Source: Ectocarpus siliculosus (taxonomy: Eukaryota; Sar; Phaeophyceae; Ectocarpales; Ectocarpaceae). From it: 64,000 nucleotides of DNA. Of this stretch, positions 1 through 10,718 are shown piece by piece. The first letter of the stretch is position 1; every line of letters begins with the position of its first letter. A program made the translations under genes and the position numbers. The notes beneath the pieces are model-generated. The model saw nothing but the letters and a program-made list of their open reading frames with translations, searched no databases and was not told where the DNA came from. The DNA is taken from positions 4,256,241 to 4,320,240 of the forward strand of contig FN649751.1 of NCBI GenBank assembly GCA_000310025.1, given 5' to 3'.

Positions 1-540
1 CCCCAAAAAAAGTTCTTTTTTCTTTAAACCCCCCCCCTGGGGTTGGGGGAAACCCCCTTCCCAAAGGGGGGGCCCTTTTTGCTCTCTAAACCCTCCCCAA
101 ATTTTTTTTCCGCGGGGAAAAAAAAACCCTTTCCTTTTTTTTTTTTTCGGGAAGGGGGGTTTTTCCAAACCCTTTTTTTAAAGGGGGTTTTTTTTAAAAA
201 TCCCCCCCCCCCGGGGGGGTGTTTTTTTGGGGCCCTTTTCCCCGGGGTTTTTTTTTTTTTTCTTTTTTTTTTTAGGGGGGTTCCGGGGGGGGGGGGGGGG
301 GTTTTTTGGGGGGGGGGGCCCGGGGTTTTTTTTCCCCCCGTGCAAAAAAAGGGCCCCCCTTTTTTTAGGGTTTTCCAAAAGCCTTTTTTCACCAAAAAAT
401 TTTTGGGCCTTTGGGGGGGGGGGTTTAAAACTTTTTTCCCCCCCCCCCCCCCCCCCCCCCCGGAGGGCCCCCCAAAAAAGGTTTTGGGGGTTAGGTGTCG
501 GAAAAATTGTTTTTTGTGTGCCCTTGATGACGACACAAAA
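1..540. other. homopolymer-inflated, low-quality-looking sequence
   Basis: Almost every base sits in a run of three or more identical bases, and some C, G and T runs reach 10-20. The pattern stops abruptly near position 500-540, after which composition is ordinary. This looks like the inflated tail of a poor read or a badly called contig end rather than real biology. The long open frames across it (rich in Gly, Pro, Lys, Phe) are artefacts of homopolymers. A further long G run at about 713-726 may be the same problem. Confidence 0.75.
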
Positions 541-1866
541 GCCTTCGAATGAAGAAATTTTTATGGGTTTTAGAATGCGGCACGAAAGTCTGTTCAATGA
601 AGAGTATATTGGTCCGATTGGTTTTAATTTTACTATGGACACACTAAATCCTATACAATTGACTGCTGCAAGCGTGCCGCCTAAACCCCTGTATTGCGTG
701 TCAATCTTGGCCCGGGGGGGGGGGGGTGTTCCACGGTTTCCACATGGGGGAACTTGACCCCAGGCGCAAAGGTTTCGTTTTCCGATGATCCCTCTCCCCA
801 CACGCCAAGCAACAGCAGTGGTGATGATATCCGCCACGAGCTGTTTGTGAATGTGGCTCCCCTCGCCAATGCGGTCTTGCCCCCCCATCGGTGTTGCGTG
901 TTTAGCTCACTGAGTGCTTCGGGTGTGTGAGGAGACCTCCGCTTTTTGCGTGTTCCTTTACCTCTCGTCTAACTCCCGGGGACAGTTCGATGATCTTAAT
1001 GCGTGTCAACCACGGCCATCTGTTGTCAGAAACGCGATGAAACCGGTGTGACGTGGTGCCCTAATTAGATTCCTCCTCACAACCCAGCACATCGGAATCG
1101 GTGCTCAATAAGACCGCGTTCTCGTCAAATAGAGGGAGAATATTTTGACGTACCATTCCCTGGGGAGTTTTTGCGGAAGGGTCGCTCTACCAAGCGATCG
1201 TTGAAAGAACTCGATATTTACTGTAGAGCCCTTTTCTCCCTCCTGAGAATGAAGGGAAAAAATGTCGCGCGTCGCGCCCCGCGGCTCAATATGATGAAAA
1301 ACCTGTCTGTATATATTTCTGCCGTTCCCGAGCAGTAACATCTCTTTCTACTGCCGCCGTCGCCGCTCCTGCGCGAAATTGCCGTTCTGCGCCAATAAAT
1401 AAAAGAAAACTGATCTGGTTTCGAAAACGTGGGATTTCCCACAAATCGATGTACTAGATGGACTAGGAGTTGGAGAATTTGTAGTTTTCATGTCGACTTC
1501 CGCTCGTCGGCCTAGAACCTCAGATTTGTTTTCGTATCTGCTCTCGCTGTTTTCTATAGAATGAAATTGGTGGGCCCAGCAGCTCAACCCCCCCTCCACG
1601 CGCAAAGAACGCTATGATGAACTTGACTATTCTCTTACTTATTCATAATCCTGAGGCACTGGTGGTGAAATATTGTGCTACAGAACCTTTTCCCTTTGGG
1701 GCTTATGCCAAGGGTCGTGTCAAACCATAACTCTTTCGTTCTCTTCGAAATGAGAAGCTTCGTTTGACTCCGAAGAACCCGCAAGTACTGCTAGGTTTTG
1801 CTGTACACCGGAAACGGTTCTCTAAGTTGTCATGATAGGGTCACGCGGTGAGAAATCTCATGGCGT
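541..1866. other. no recognisable gene
   Basis: No frame here shows a domain, a convincing splice pair or conserved-looking composition. Apart from the G run near 713-726 I see nothing structured. Confidence 0.5.
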
Positions 1867-1874
1867 GTAATGGT
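1867..1874. repeat. 8-bp target-site duplication, left copy
   Basis: GTAATGGT lies directly outside the left terminal repeat of the hAT-type element. An identical copy lies directly outside the right terminal repeat at 2900-2907. Eight base pairs is the duplication length made by hAT transposases. Confidence 0.9.
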
Positions 1875-2313
1875 TAGTGTTGGATATCGAAGCGCTGCGC
1901 GCTTCGATACGCGTTCGATACGATAAATATCGCTTGGGTATAGGCGAGCGAAGCGAGCCCGGCGAGCACAGCGAGCGGAGGCGCGAAGGCGCTCGAAGCT
2001 CGCTGTGCGAGCCACCTAGGCCCCCCCCGGCTGGCGAGGGGGCCCCGCTGGAGGCGCCGCCGGAGGCCAGAAAATTGGGGCGTTTTCGCTTCATTTCCCA
2101 TCAATAATGACGTAAATTGGGCCACTACTCTAGGCCACCGTTGACCCATCTTTTCTTTTGAAAATAGTGAAAGCAGAGTTTTGGGTTGAAGCGGAATGCT
2201 GCATCTAGAGAAATGCAAATGTTGGTTTTCTTGGAGCGTTTCATTGCCAACCTGTGCCCCGAAAAACAACTACTCTGTACCTGGCGCTACGTGGCTTCCG
2301 AGCTGCCTGCCAA

Positions 2314-2610
2314 CTAAACACTAAAAAACGAAAACCTACGACCAGCTGCGGTTCTACGAGCAGCTGTATTGCCCTGCGGCGTCGAAACCACTTGTGCGCA
2401 TACAGAACACACGGGCCGCTGTTGCGGGTCCACCAGGAATAGGCCCCCCTTCCACACGAAAGATCGCCTTCCCGTCTTCTTCTTGCATGTTTTGAGGTCG
2501 ACGACGGTGGGGCTGTCGGTGCCGGCGGCAGGGACCGCGTCATTGTTCGCGGCAGAGGCGGCCGCCCTGCCGAACGTGCTACTCATGCCACCGCAGGGCA
2601 GCAGAAACAA
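2314..2610 (-). pseudogene. BED zinc-finger remnant of a hAT transposase
   Basis: On the minus strand this frame contains SFVWKGGLFLV followed by PVCSVCAQVV. That matches the start of a BED finger: an aromatic residue (Trp-Lys) ahead of a Cys-x2-Cys pair and a threonine-containing loop. A His pair would be expected next, but the frame degenerates into an Arg-rich run and stops, and an overlapping frame takes over. BED fingers sit at the N-terminus of hAT transposases, and this one lies inside an element that has hAT ends. I infer it is the leftover N-terminal part of the transposase. It is far too short to be active. The initiator could be the Met of MSSTFGR or the Met eight codons before it. 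Confidence 0.55.
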
Positions 2611-2774
2611 GTTGTGTACTGTGTATGGCTACTGCTGTGTGTGCGCGCGTGAGTGCGTTGTGTTTAGCTAGTTGTGTTCCTGCAGCGCAGACCACAAGGC
2701 AGCGCAGGCACGCAGGCACGCCGCGGGGGTTTCGTGTGTAAGTTCTGCATACCAGGGGGTTCCGTGGGTGGTTT

Positions 2775-2890
2775 TATCGAATTATCGTATCGTATCGAAA
2801 TATCGTATCGTATCGTAAGGCCCTAAACCCAGCGATACGATAGACGATACGATATTACGATACGATATATCGAATTTTTCGATACGATAT
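2775..2890. repeat. subterminal TATCGTATC / GATACGATA inverted array
   Basis: The left half repeats TATCGTATCG and the right half repeats the complementary CGATACGATA, separated by a short spacer near 2820-2832. The whole could fold into a long hairpin. Its place just inside the right hAT terminus suggests subterminal binding sites. A shorter version of the same word (TCGATACG, GATACGATA) lies near the left end at about 1905-1925. Confidence 0.7.
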
Positions 2891-2899
2891 CCAACACTA

Positions 2900-2907
2900 G
2901 TAATGGT
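2900..2907. repeat. 8-bp target-site duplication, right copy
   Basis: This GTAATGGT is identical to positions 1867-1874 and abuts the right terminal repeat of the hAT-type element. Confidence 0.9.
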
Positions 2908-2961
2908 ACACCATGATAGAATTCGCCTGGTGCCTCATTTAGCCTAATGTTGCCCCTGAGA

Positions 2962-3135
2962 CAACATGAGAACCACATGGTTCATACGGAGCACCATGAG
3001 ATTCTCATGGGGTCCCGATGAGATAATCATGGGGGCCCATGAGAATGAGACCCACGAGGTGACTCTCATACACCCCCATGAGAATCCCATGGGGCACTAT
3101 GGGGCACCATGGAGGTCCATGGAATTGACAGTGGT
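2962..3135. repeat. CCATGAG / CCATGGGGC word array
   Basis: CATGAGA, CCATGG and related words recur every 10-20 bases in both orientations (ATGAG and CTCAT), with short degenerate spacers. The open reading frame across it is His/Met-rich and looks like a by-product of the repeat. Confidence 0.6.
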
Positions 3136-3549
3136 AGGGGATGGGAGGTTGCTACCATCACCAGGGCAAACTTCACATGAAATAATACCGCCGGTCCCCC
3201 ATAAGGTGCCCGCCGGGTTCTCATTAAACGAGTAGACTATTGCTAGAGGGGCGAGGTCATTGTGACGCTCCGCTTTACATGGGCAGCTCAGCGGAACTGC
3301 GTGGCCGATATAATTAACATGTCGTCATCGCGGAAAGTCCTTAGACAGCTGGCGTGCCAAGAGTTTAGCTGTGCTTGAACGAGTAGCTTTCGCTCTACAT
3401 TGTTCTTGTAGCGCGCTGACGTGCCGTGGATTGGCAATCACCCCTGTATTCTCTTTACGCCGCGTGTTACGCACCCGTGCCCTTCGTGTGAAGGCATCTA
3501 ACCTCGCCGTCTCAAGAGGAGGCGCGAGTGGAGGCACGTTCAGACCCCG

Positions 3550-5169
3550 ATGAGACTGCCATCACTGAAACGATGCATCGCCGATAGTGCATTAGTGGGG
3601 ATATTGTTACGAGAGTGCCATTTTGGCGTGGCCGGCCGTGCAGCGGTGGAAACTCCGGTGGGATTTCCGAAGATAACATCGAATGCGACATGTGCGGAAT
3701 GGACGGCGTGGATGCCTCCTCGGTCAGATCCGGCTGTGGTAATGCAAGTTGTGTCCAAGGACTACATTAAGCTACAGCGAAATTTCATTCGGCTCATGGA
3801 GAAGAACTCGGACTTCAACCGGGAAAATTTGTACCTCATGTGCCTGGACGATGAGTCATATCGTACCTTTCACGAGGGAATGGGAATCCGCTGCCTCCCG
3901 CTCACATCGTTACTTCGAAACAACAACCGCAAACAGATCTTCACCCTGAGGGTACAGGTCGTATCGTGCCTGGTGAGTAAAAGCATGAGTGCCTTAGGGA
4001 AGACAACGACGGGCAGGGCATGGCCGTCACACATTTTCGGTATCAAACACGCAACACGCGGGTGCAGTAGAGGCTTTGGCTTCAATTAGGCAAAAAGGAC
4101 CCATGCGTATGTAGGTGGAGGGGAGAAAGGAACCGAGGAGTGTACGCTGATCAATGGAACTTATGAACTTGCGATATCTGCGTGCTTCATCGGTTGATGG
4201 CTAGTCGGGTGGAAACCGTAGGCATTGATCCTCGTCCAAACCCTCCTGGGCCAGAGGTTTCACGTTTTATTTGCGTGAGGCTATGACTTATTCATTGCAG
4301 GGCTCAGGCATTTTGAACAACCCCATACACCGTCACTTTGGAGTTTTCGCAATGTGACACACATCCCGTGAGTGTCAGAGTAGGAGATTGCCGACCTTAA
4401 CATGTGAAGTGGTTCTTGTGGTTAAGGACGGCCTGTCCTGTGACTTGCCTACGGACGGCGAAACACGTTTCGACGAGTAAAATACTGGTCGGCAACCTTA
4501 TAGAGCCACCCGTCCTGTTTTGAATTGCATGAAATAGGTCTTCGGGTGTTTGTGACAACACCGGTACACATGCAAGCAACTTGATGACAGCCGCCCCATC
4601 CCCTGTGTCTTTCTTCACTCCAGATCAAGGCTGGCCACGACGTCATCTTGTCTGATGCGGATGCATTGTGGTTAGCGGATCCTATGAAGGATTTCTCCCT
4701 ACCGATAATTCGTGAAAGCAGCATTGTCGCCTCGAGAGGGGGGTTTCCTCATGATTTAGCACACCAATGGGGGTCAACAATGTGCATGGGGTTCATTTTC
4801 TTCCGGGCCGAGGGGAAACGTATAGGGGAGTATGTTGCGGTCATGAACGAGCTTGTGTTAAAAAACGCCAACGACCAGGTTTCCGTAAACAAGGCTGCCA
4901 AGAACCTAGGGATTGTGTGGGACAGAGGAGGAAGCGACATGCGTTACGAAAAAAGTGTCGCGTTCGGCGAAGGAACCATTGATTCTCTTATGGATGATGA
5001 GAGCCGGCCGTTTAGGGTCACGTTACTGCCTCACAGAACGTACCCGCGCATTTGTGAAGAGACTCCTATATCGGAAAAGACCAGAGTAGCACACTGCCTT
5101 TGGGTCGGGAAGGGAGAAATCATGTCGACTTGGATGAAGCGTGCCAACTTGTGGTCCAACAATGCTTAG
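3550..5169 (+). CDS. nucleotide-diphospho-sugar transferase (PF03407 / GT77-like), two exons seen
   Basis: This is a probable Golgi glycosyltransferase moving a sugar from a nucleotide donor onto a glycan or glycoprotein. Exon 3550-3972 ends at a GTGAGT donor, and exon 4624-5169 follows a pyrimidine-rich CTCCAG acceptor; both junctions are phase 0. The first exon has the family's N-terminal block (VVSKDYIKLQRNF, then LYLMCLDDESY). The second opens with the core block VILSDADALWLADP, which carries the Asp-x-Asp metal and nucleotide-binding motif. It continues with SSIVASRGGFP and GSTMCMGFIFFRA, typical of PF03407 proteins, and ends in a normal stop. No signal anchor is visible at the N-terminus, so an upstream exon may be missing; the start at 3550 is only the first Met of the open frame. 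The acceptor sugar cannot be told from sequence. Confidence 0.85.
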
Positions 5170-8026
5170 AAAGAGGTAATCACACGGAATAGAATAGGAA
5201 AGACTCCTTTGTAGCACGACGTTCTCGCCGTGAATGAGTTAATGTGGGTTGGCCAGAAAAGATTTGGACTGTGTAGTTTTTTAGCCGTTATTATTTCCAG
5301 CGCCGTGGATATCTGCAGCTCTCTGAACCGAGCCAGACTTGTGGTACGGTCATGCCTCTCTCAGCCTCTCCGGCGTGTGTGGCAGCACGTGGTTTCCTCC
5401 CAATTTTTGGCGAGCATCCGTGCCACAGCTCTTTTGACCCGATACAACGGTGCCCTTGTGATCGTCCATCCCGCCTTCAAGAGGACCGGGCGGGTATCGT
5501 TGGTCGAAAACCATCGGTGTCATTTATCTGTGGAAGAGGCGAGGATATCCACGGGAATCACCCAAACACCACCTTTTCTCACCATTGCCCGCATCGTGCA
5601 TAGAAAAACATGTAGAATGCGCTTTCCGTGACTGCATGTTGTCCAACCATTCCTTTCTTAAGGTCCCGCGGTTATTCCGAGGACCGAGATGAGAACCCAC
5701 GTGCTTCACGACAACATATCTACAGGTGCTCATAAACTTGGAAATATAGATCGTTTTCCACCGCACTGTCAATCGTAATGTGAGCGGCTTTTTTTCGGCC
5801 GGAAGAAGACCCGAACCATGCACTTTTTCGTGCCGAACCCCCGAGGCGCGAATATTCACCCCATCGGTTGTCCTGCACTATTTTCCACGCCCTCAGCAAG
5901 GGTCGGCTGGTGCCTCCTGCCTTAATGTTTGGCTGTGTCGGAGGTCGGCCATCTCAAGCACGAAACGCGAGTACGCAGAAGGTGCGCCCTGCACAATATT
6001 GCTCCGGTCTCGATCAATTTGGGCGAAAACAGATCACCTCCTAACAATAAAACCCCGCTTCAGTCTACAACATGACCGATACCCACTTTGAGGCCGGCAT
6101 GGCTGTCCGTCTACTAGTTAGGTTGCCAACGAGTGGTTTGGGGCACACTTCTCCCACATTCCCCGCCGGAGGTCATTCAGCCGCATTTCGTCAACCTGGA
6201 AAGGACAGTCCATCATCTGACACGATACGATGACACTCCACCGACTCCAAAGACCGGCAGATCTAGGGCCCTCGACATCCTCACAAACAGTAGGTCAGCA
6301 GATCTATCTGTCTTCTACAATACACATCACGCCAAGAGCCCGTGCAACAGCGACTAGAGCTTGCTGCGACAAGGTCACAAAGGCTCACTACAACAGATGT
6401 CCCATCAAAAAGGGAATGTTTCGTCCGGATCGAATGGCTTATGCATCATGTTGCTGTCCAACGCTTTACGGCTGGGGTCGTACCTAAAGAAAGAGCGGTC
6501 GGCAGCAAGGGATGTGTACGCACGAAATTGTCACGCAGCGGGGGGAGGACATGATGTGGGTGAACTCCGGCTATATGAAGACCATCAGGCAATGTCAGTC
6601 GGACATCTCAAACCACGAGAGGACATGCATACACAGACTGCTCTCTCGACCGAACGCGTCCGTATACAAACTAAGGAAGAATATACACACAGAAATACTA
6701 CCCATTCGAGATACACCCACAGTCGAACGGGATGTGGTGGAGTCTTCTCAGTGAGTGGAGGAAAACCGGCTGGGTACTGGGCTTATTTCGAGTCTTTTTA
6801 AGTCTATACACTGATGATATATATCAGTGATGTAAGCTGGCGATAAGTACAAAAACATCTGTATAGGTAACCTATATTTTACATCCTCTGCAGTTCTCTA
6901 CTGGGTCAACGACAAAATATCGGGAAGTAACCCTCCGTTGTGTCGTGTGTCGTAAAATGTAACCTTCACAGGGAACACGGCGCAGTGTCTATTGACAACT
7001 TGCTGGTTTGTTAGATTTTAGGAATAATATTATTGAAAAAATCATGGAAGGAAGAGCTACTCTTGAGGTGGCAGTGGACGTACAAGCGCTCCCTAACGTT
7101 TTTCAATCTCCGACGTTAGAGATAGGTTTGTGAATTTTACGCTCTTAACGATGATGTGCATAAAATAAACATGTGTATTTCTGTCTATTCAGGACCAATT
7201 CTCTAGTACGAGGCACAAAACAATATCAGATACACACAGTCACGGAAAGGTTGACAGAACACCTTCAAGCGGCTGTACTCATGACTTCGTCACTCTGCTT
7301 GTACAGGAGGGTATATTCGGCATCACAGGATCAGGGAGGAGAAATGACACCACTCACAGCTCATGCGCCAAGCTCGTTCTGTTGTTCTTCAGGAATTGTC
7401 TTGTCGTGCCCATTAAACTATGATACGCCGCCTGGTCAGCTTCAATGTGTCCAGCCATAGAGTTGAGTGTCTGAAACAAGTTTGAGACAAGTCAGGGACA
7501 AAAAACCACTGGGTACCCACGCGGAGTGATCTTCTGCATCGTGTCGTTTGCCCCCATTTCAATATATATTGTTTGATGTACTAGAGAAAACCCAGGTGAC
7601 CCCCCCGAACGGCCTTGAATACTGCCCCCTTGCTCTAGGGTACTGAGCATATGAACCAAAAAAGAGGCATTATGTCAACATGATACCCGACAAGGAACAG
7701 GGTACACGCGTGAACGGTTAGAACAACGACCGCGCAACAACTACCCCGAACATGGGGCTTGACTGCAACAAACATCCACCCCAAGTACCTCGCTGTCTCT
7801 ACCAGGAGTTGAGTGGACTGGACGTGCGAGGCGCGATTATAGCAGCAACGACGACGCGGTTGGGTTCTGCTCGAGCTGCAATAATGATCACGATTTTCCG
7901 GCTAATCAACTCAGGCTGCTTCCGTGTTTTCCGGCAAGGAGCCGCACACTGACGTAAGAAAAGTAAAATCGGATCGCATTGGACAGGCAGCCAGATGTGG
8001 GGAAACCGGCTTGGGTACGAACATAC
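5170..8026. other. no recognised gene
   Basis: Several open frames of 70-150 codons occur on the plus strand between 6130 and 6800. One (6512-6754) runs up to a GTGAGT at about 6749, so it could be an exon, but I recognise no domain. The missing last exon of the sulfotransferase gene to the right may also lie here. Confidence 0.4.
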
Positions 8027-10718
8027 CTTTTCCCAGATGACCTTGCCGCCTTCGTACAAAATGCGATCGAGAACCGTGAGCTCATCAATTGTTTTTCGAG
8101 CCTGGGTGGTAGAATAAGGCGAGGGGCACCCAAGCATCCCATGAAACGACAGAGGCTTGAAAAAGCTCATGTCTACTAGCTGCCCTCACCCGGGGTTCGA
8201 TAACTACTTAAAAATTCCCACTGGGTGAAACCACATCGAGAGTACATAGTAGCAGCGACGACCGAGGCCCGCTCTGCGCAACATAGCAGCGGTTCACGTC
8301 CCAAATCCCAACAAAACCGCCTCAAACAAGCGCTACTGCAAATTCATTCAAGAATAACCCCTAACGCAAGTAGGTCGTATGTGCTGATGCGCAGAGAGGC
8401 TGTTCAGCGATGAGATTTGCACGGGAGTTTATGTTTGAAAGGCGAGGATCCAGTCGAAGGAGGTGGTGGTGTTTACCACACAAACCTTCCACCAATTTAT
8501 GGATGACGGTGAGTAAACCGCAGTGCTGGAAGGCCAATACATATGCTCAGAGACGCGAACAACGGTCTGACCTCGTCAGCAAATAATGTCACAAGAATAG
8601 AGACACATTCACGACGTCCACCACGGTTTGTTGAGGGAGTGCCAGTTCGTCGAACGTTACTGCTACGCACACCGCGCCAGCCCTGCCGTGGATCCGTCTT
8701 CTCCTCAAATCTGATATCATTTTCCTTTTCTGAATAAAATGTCTGCATATCAACCACCGGCTGTCGGACGTCCCAGCTCAGCTCTGACCGAATGCGTATC
8801 GATTCCTGCAGGTTGCTTCCCTTTCAATGTCACACAATGTTTTCTGCTAAGCATACCGACAGGAAACTACGACCATAACATTGAAGGTGTTATCCAATTT
8901 CCGTTTGGCAGTATTCTCCTAATCGACGTTGCCACCCTTAACCAGTTCTAGAACTCGAGAAACAGTCTTCGCTCCACAATGTCACGCATACATCACAACG
9001 CCTTGTGAAGAGATAGCCCCGGTTCACGTTTGGAGACATTCCGTGTTCGCTGTTTGCCTTATGCCTACGAACCTGGCTATACATGGCGATTAAATGTACC
9101 GTGTTCAATGTGGGTAGAAATATTATTAAATGCAAAGGCGTCGCCAAGGGAGAAGAATAGATCGGTGCTGGCTCAATATCGGTGGATATCGTCATTGAGT
9201 TCTTCTCAACTGCATCCCGTTCCTTCCCTCCAGTTGCATGAGGCCGAGGTTTAGGCAATCGACACCCGTCCATCGTTCTACCTCACCTTCAGCGGAAGGT
9301 CTGCGTAGTGCGGCCTTGCGTAAGTCTGGACACCATGTTTTGTTCTCCATGATGATACCGTAGGTTTTGACTTGTTGCGTGGAACGTGCACGATATCAAT
9401 CATATGCCATCGCATTAAACGACGCAAGACCAGCAAACCGCGATCGAAACTCTCGTGAAGCATCACCTGAAATCACCGGCGCAGAAGCAGCCCACAGGGT
9501 ATCAAAGTTAGGTTTTGTCTCTCACGGTTCGAAACAGAAACTATGCATACCATGGCCAGAATGTCTACGGGGGCGTTCATGGCCGGCGCTTCATATTTCG
9601 ATTATTGTAGCATGTCCATGACACGATGTACAAACGAGAACAACATCAGTCCACAGTGTCCCACGATGGAAACCAGAGTGCCTACCGTGCCGCTCGAGGA
9701 CACCGGTCTTGACTGGCGTAGGTTGATTTCCTTGCAATCTCGAGGTTATCGCCGACCCTACAATATTAGTTTGGACGACAGAGTGCGGACGGTATTCGTG
9801 CCTGGGGTTTTCTATCCTTTAAGCAAACCCTCACCAGCTTATACGTTGGCAGCACAGTCTGGACAAAATATTTGGCGTCTGCAGCGTCTCTGACGCCGAG
9901 TTCGCGAGCAAGTGGATTTCGGATGATATTCAATTCTGGGTCCGCCGCCGCCGCTGATGCTAGGAATTCTCCGATTGATAGCTGTTTCCATGGGGGTCGG
10001 TTCAGTGGAAATAGTGACGCAAAGAAGGGGCAACACTTGAGAGCAACATCTAATTTGATCTGGGCTCGTAGAAGGAGCAACACGATACCTTGTAGTCCTG
10101 TTGTGCATTTGCAGGGTTTACAAACTAGATCTTTCAAAACCACGCCTGGGGGCTCGAAATATACAAATTTCCATGCCAGTTACCGCTGGGAAGGTTGACC
10201 AACTTCACCGTGCAACAGGCAAAAGACACGGGAGCGCATGCCGGCCGGTCCTTCGTTGACTTCACGAGGTTCAATTCACGTACTTCTTCCGTTTGCTCTT
10301 TAGGTCATCGGCACGGTTCGACGAGTGTCGTCGTGTTTGTCTACCGCGCTGTCTCTATTGCGGGAACTCCAACCTGTTCCCTTCTTTCTTATAAGACCCA
10401 GCGGTTGTCCACCTTACGCGCGCCCACGACGTGAGCTTTGAGCAAGACTTCACGCACATGAGCACCTAAGGTAAGAAGTCACCACTTCCATTAAAGCTTC
10501 CTTTCACTCACCGTTGTCTTGTGTTCAATGAAGTAGTAGTAAAAGCTGACGAGCTGCTCTCGTGGATCACGGAAAATTGTAACGTAATTTATATTTTCTG
10601 GATCCCTCATGATGTCGCGGTACAGTCTCTCGTTCTGGTCCCACGAGAGAGCGAACTGATCGAATTTGGCGACGTGGTAGGCCATTACATCCACGCGTCC
10701 GCCGCATTCTCTCAATAT
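8027..10718 (-). CDS. galactose-3-O-sulfotransferase-like (PF06990-type), four exons seen
   Basis: This is a probable Golgi sulfotransferase using PAPS to sulfate a sugar hydroxyl. Minus-strand exons are 10718-10512, 9981-9835, 9466-9359 and 8101-8027, all phase 0 with GTGAGT, GTGAGG, GTATCA and GTATGT donors. The first contains YVTIFRDPREQLVSFYYYF, the 3'-phosphate-binding block of carbohydrate sulfotransferases. The second has NIIRNPLARELGV, matching the Gal3ST pattern R-N-x-L-A-x-x-L-G. The third has ESFDRGLLVLRRLMRW, matching the family block E-x-F-D-E-S-L-V-L-L-R-R-x-L-x-W. The fourth has LDRILYEGGKVIWEK, matching the LD-x-x-LY ... FW block. Missing are the 5' exon with the PAPS 5'-phosphosulfate loop and membrane anchor (right of 10718) and the last exon (left of 8027). 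In brown algae such enzymes are candidates for sulfating fucans; that role is inference. Confidence 0.82.

Larger units (their letters stand above)
1875..2899. mobile_element. hAT-type DNA transposon, non-autonomous (1,025 bp)
   Basis: The ends are perfect 15-bp inverted repeats: TAGTGTTGGATATCG at 1875-1889 and its reverse complement at 2885-2899. An exact 8-bp duplication (GTAATGGT) flanks them at 1867-1874 and 2900-2907. The end TAGTG fits the hAT terminal pattern YARNG, and 8 bp is the hAT duplication length. Inside the right end (2775-2890) the word GATACGATA and its complement TATCGTATC recur in both orientations, resembling the subterminal transposase-binding repeats of hAT elements. 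The minus strand at about 2586-2340 encodes a BED-zinc-finger-like segment, another hAT hallmark. No full transposase is present, so the copy is internally deleted. The perfect duplication suggests a fairly recent insertion. Confidence 0.87.

Noticed and set aside
24-757. Overlapping open frames of 170-236 codons at the window start
   Set aside because: They are created by long homopolymers and encode Gly/Pro/Lys/Phe runs without any domain.
8185-8200. tRNA T-loop-like GGTTCGAT
   Set aside because: No matching anticodon arm or acceptor stem could be paired. The same holds for GGGTTCGACTAG near 13578.
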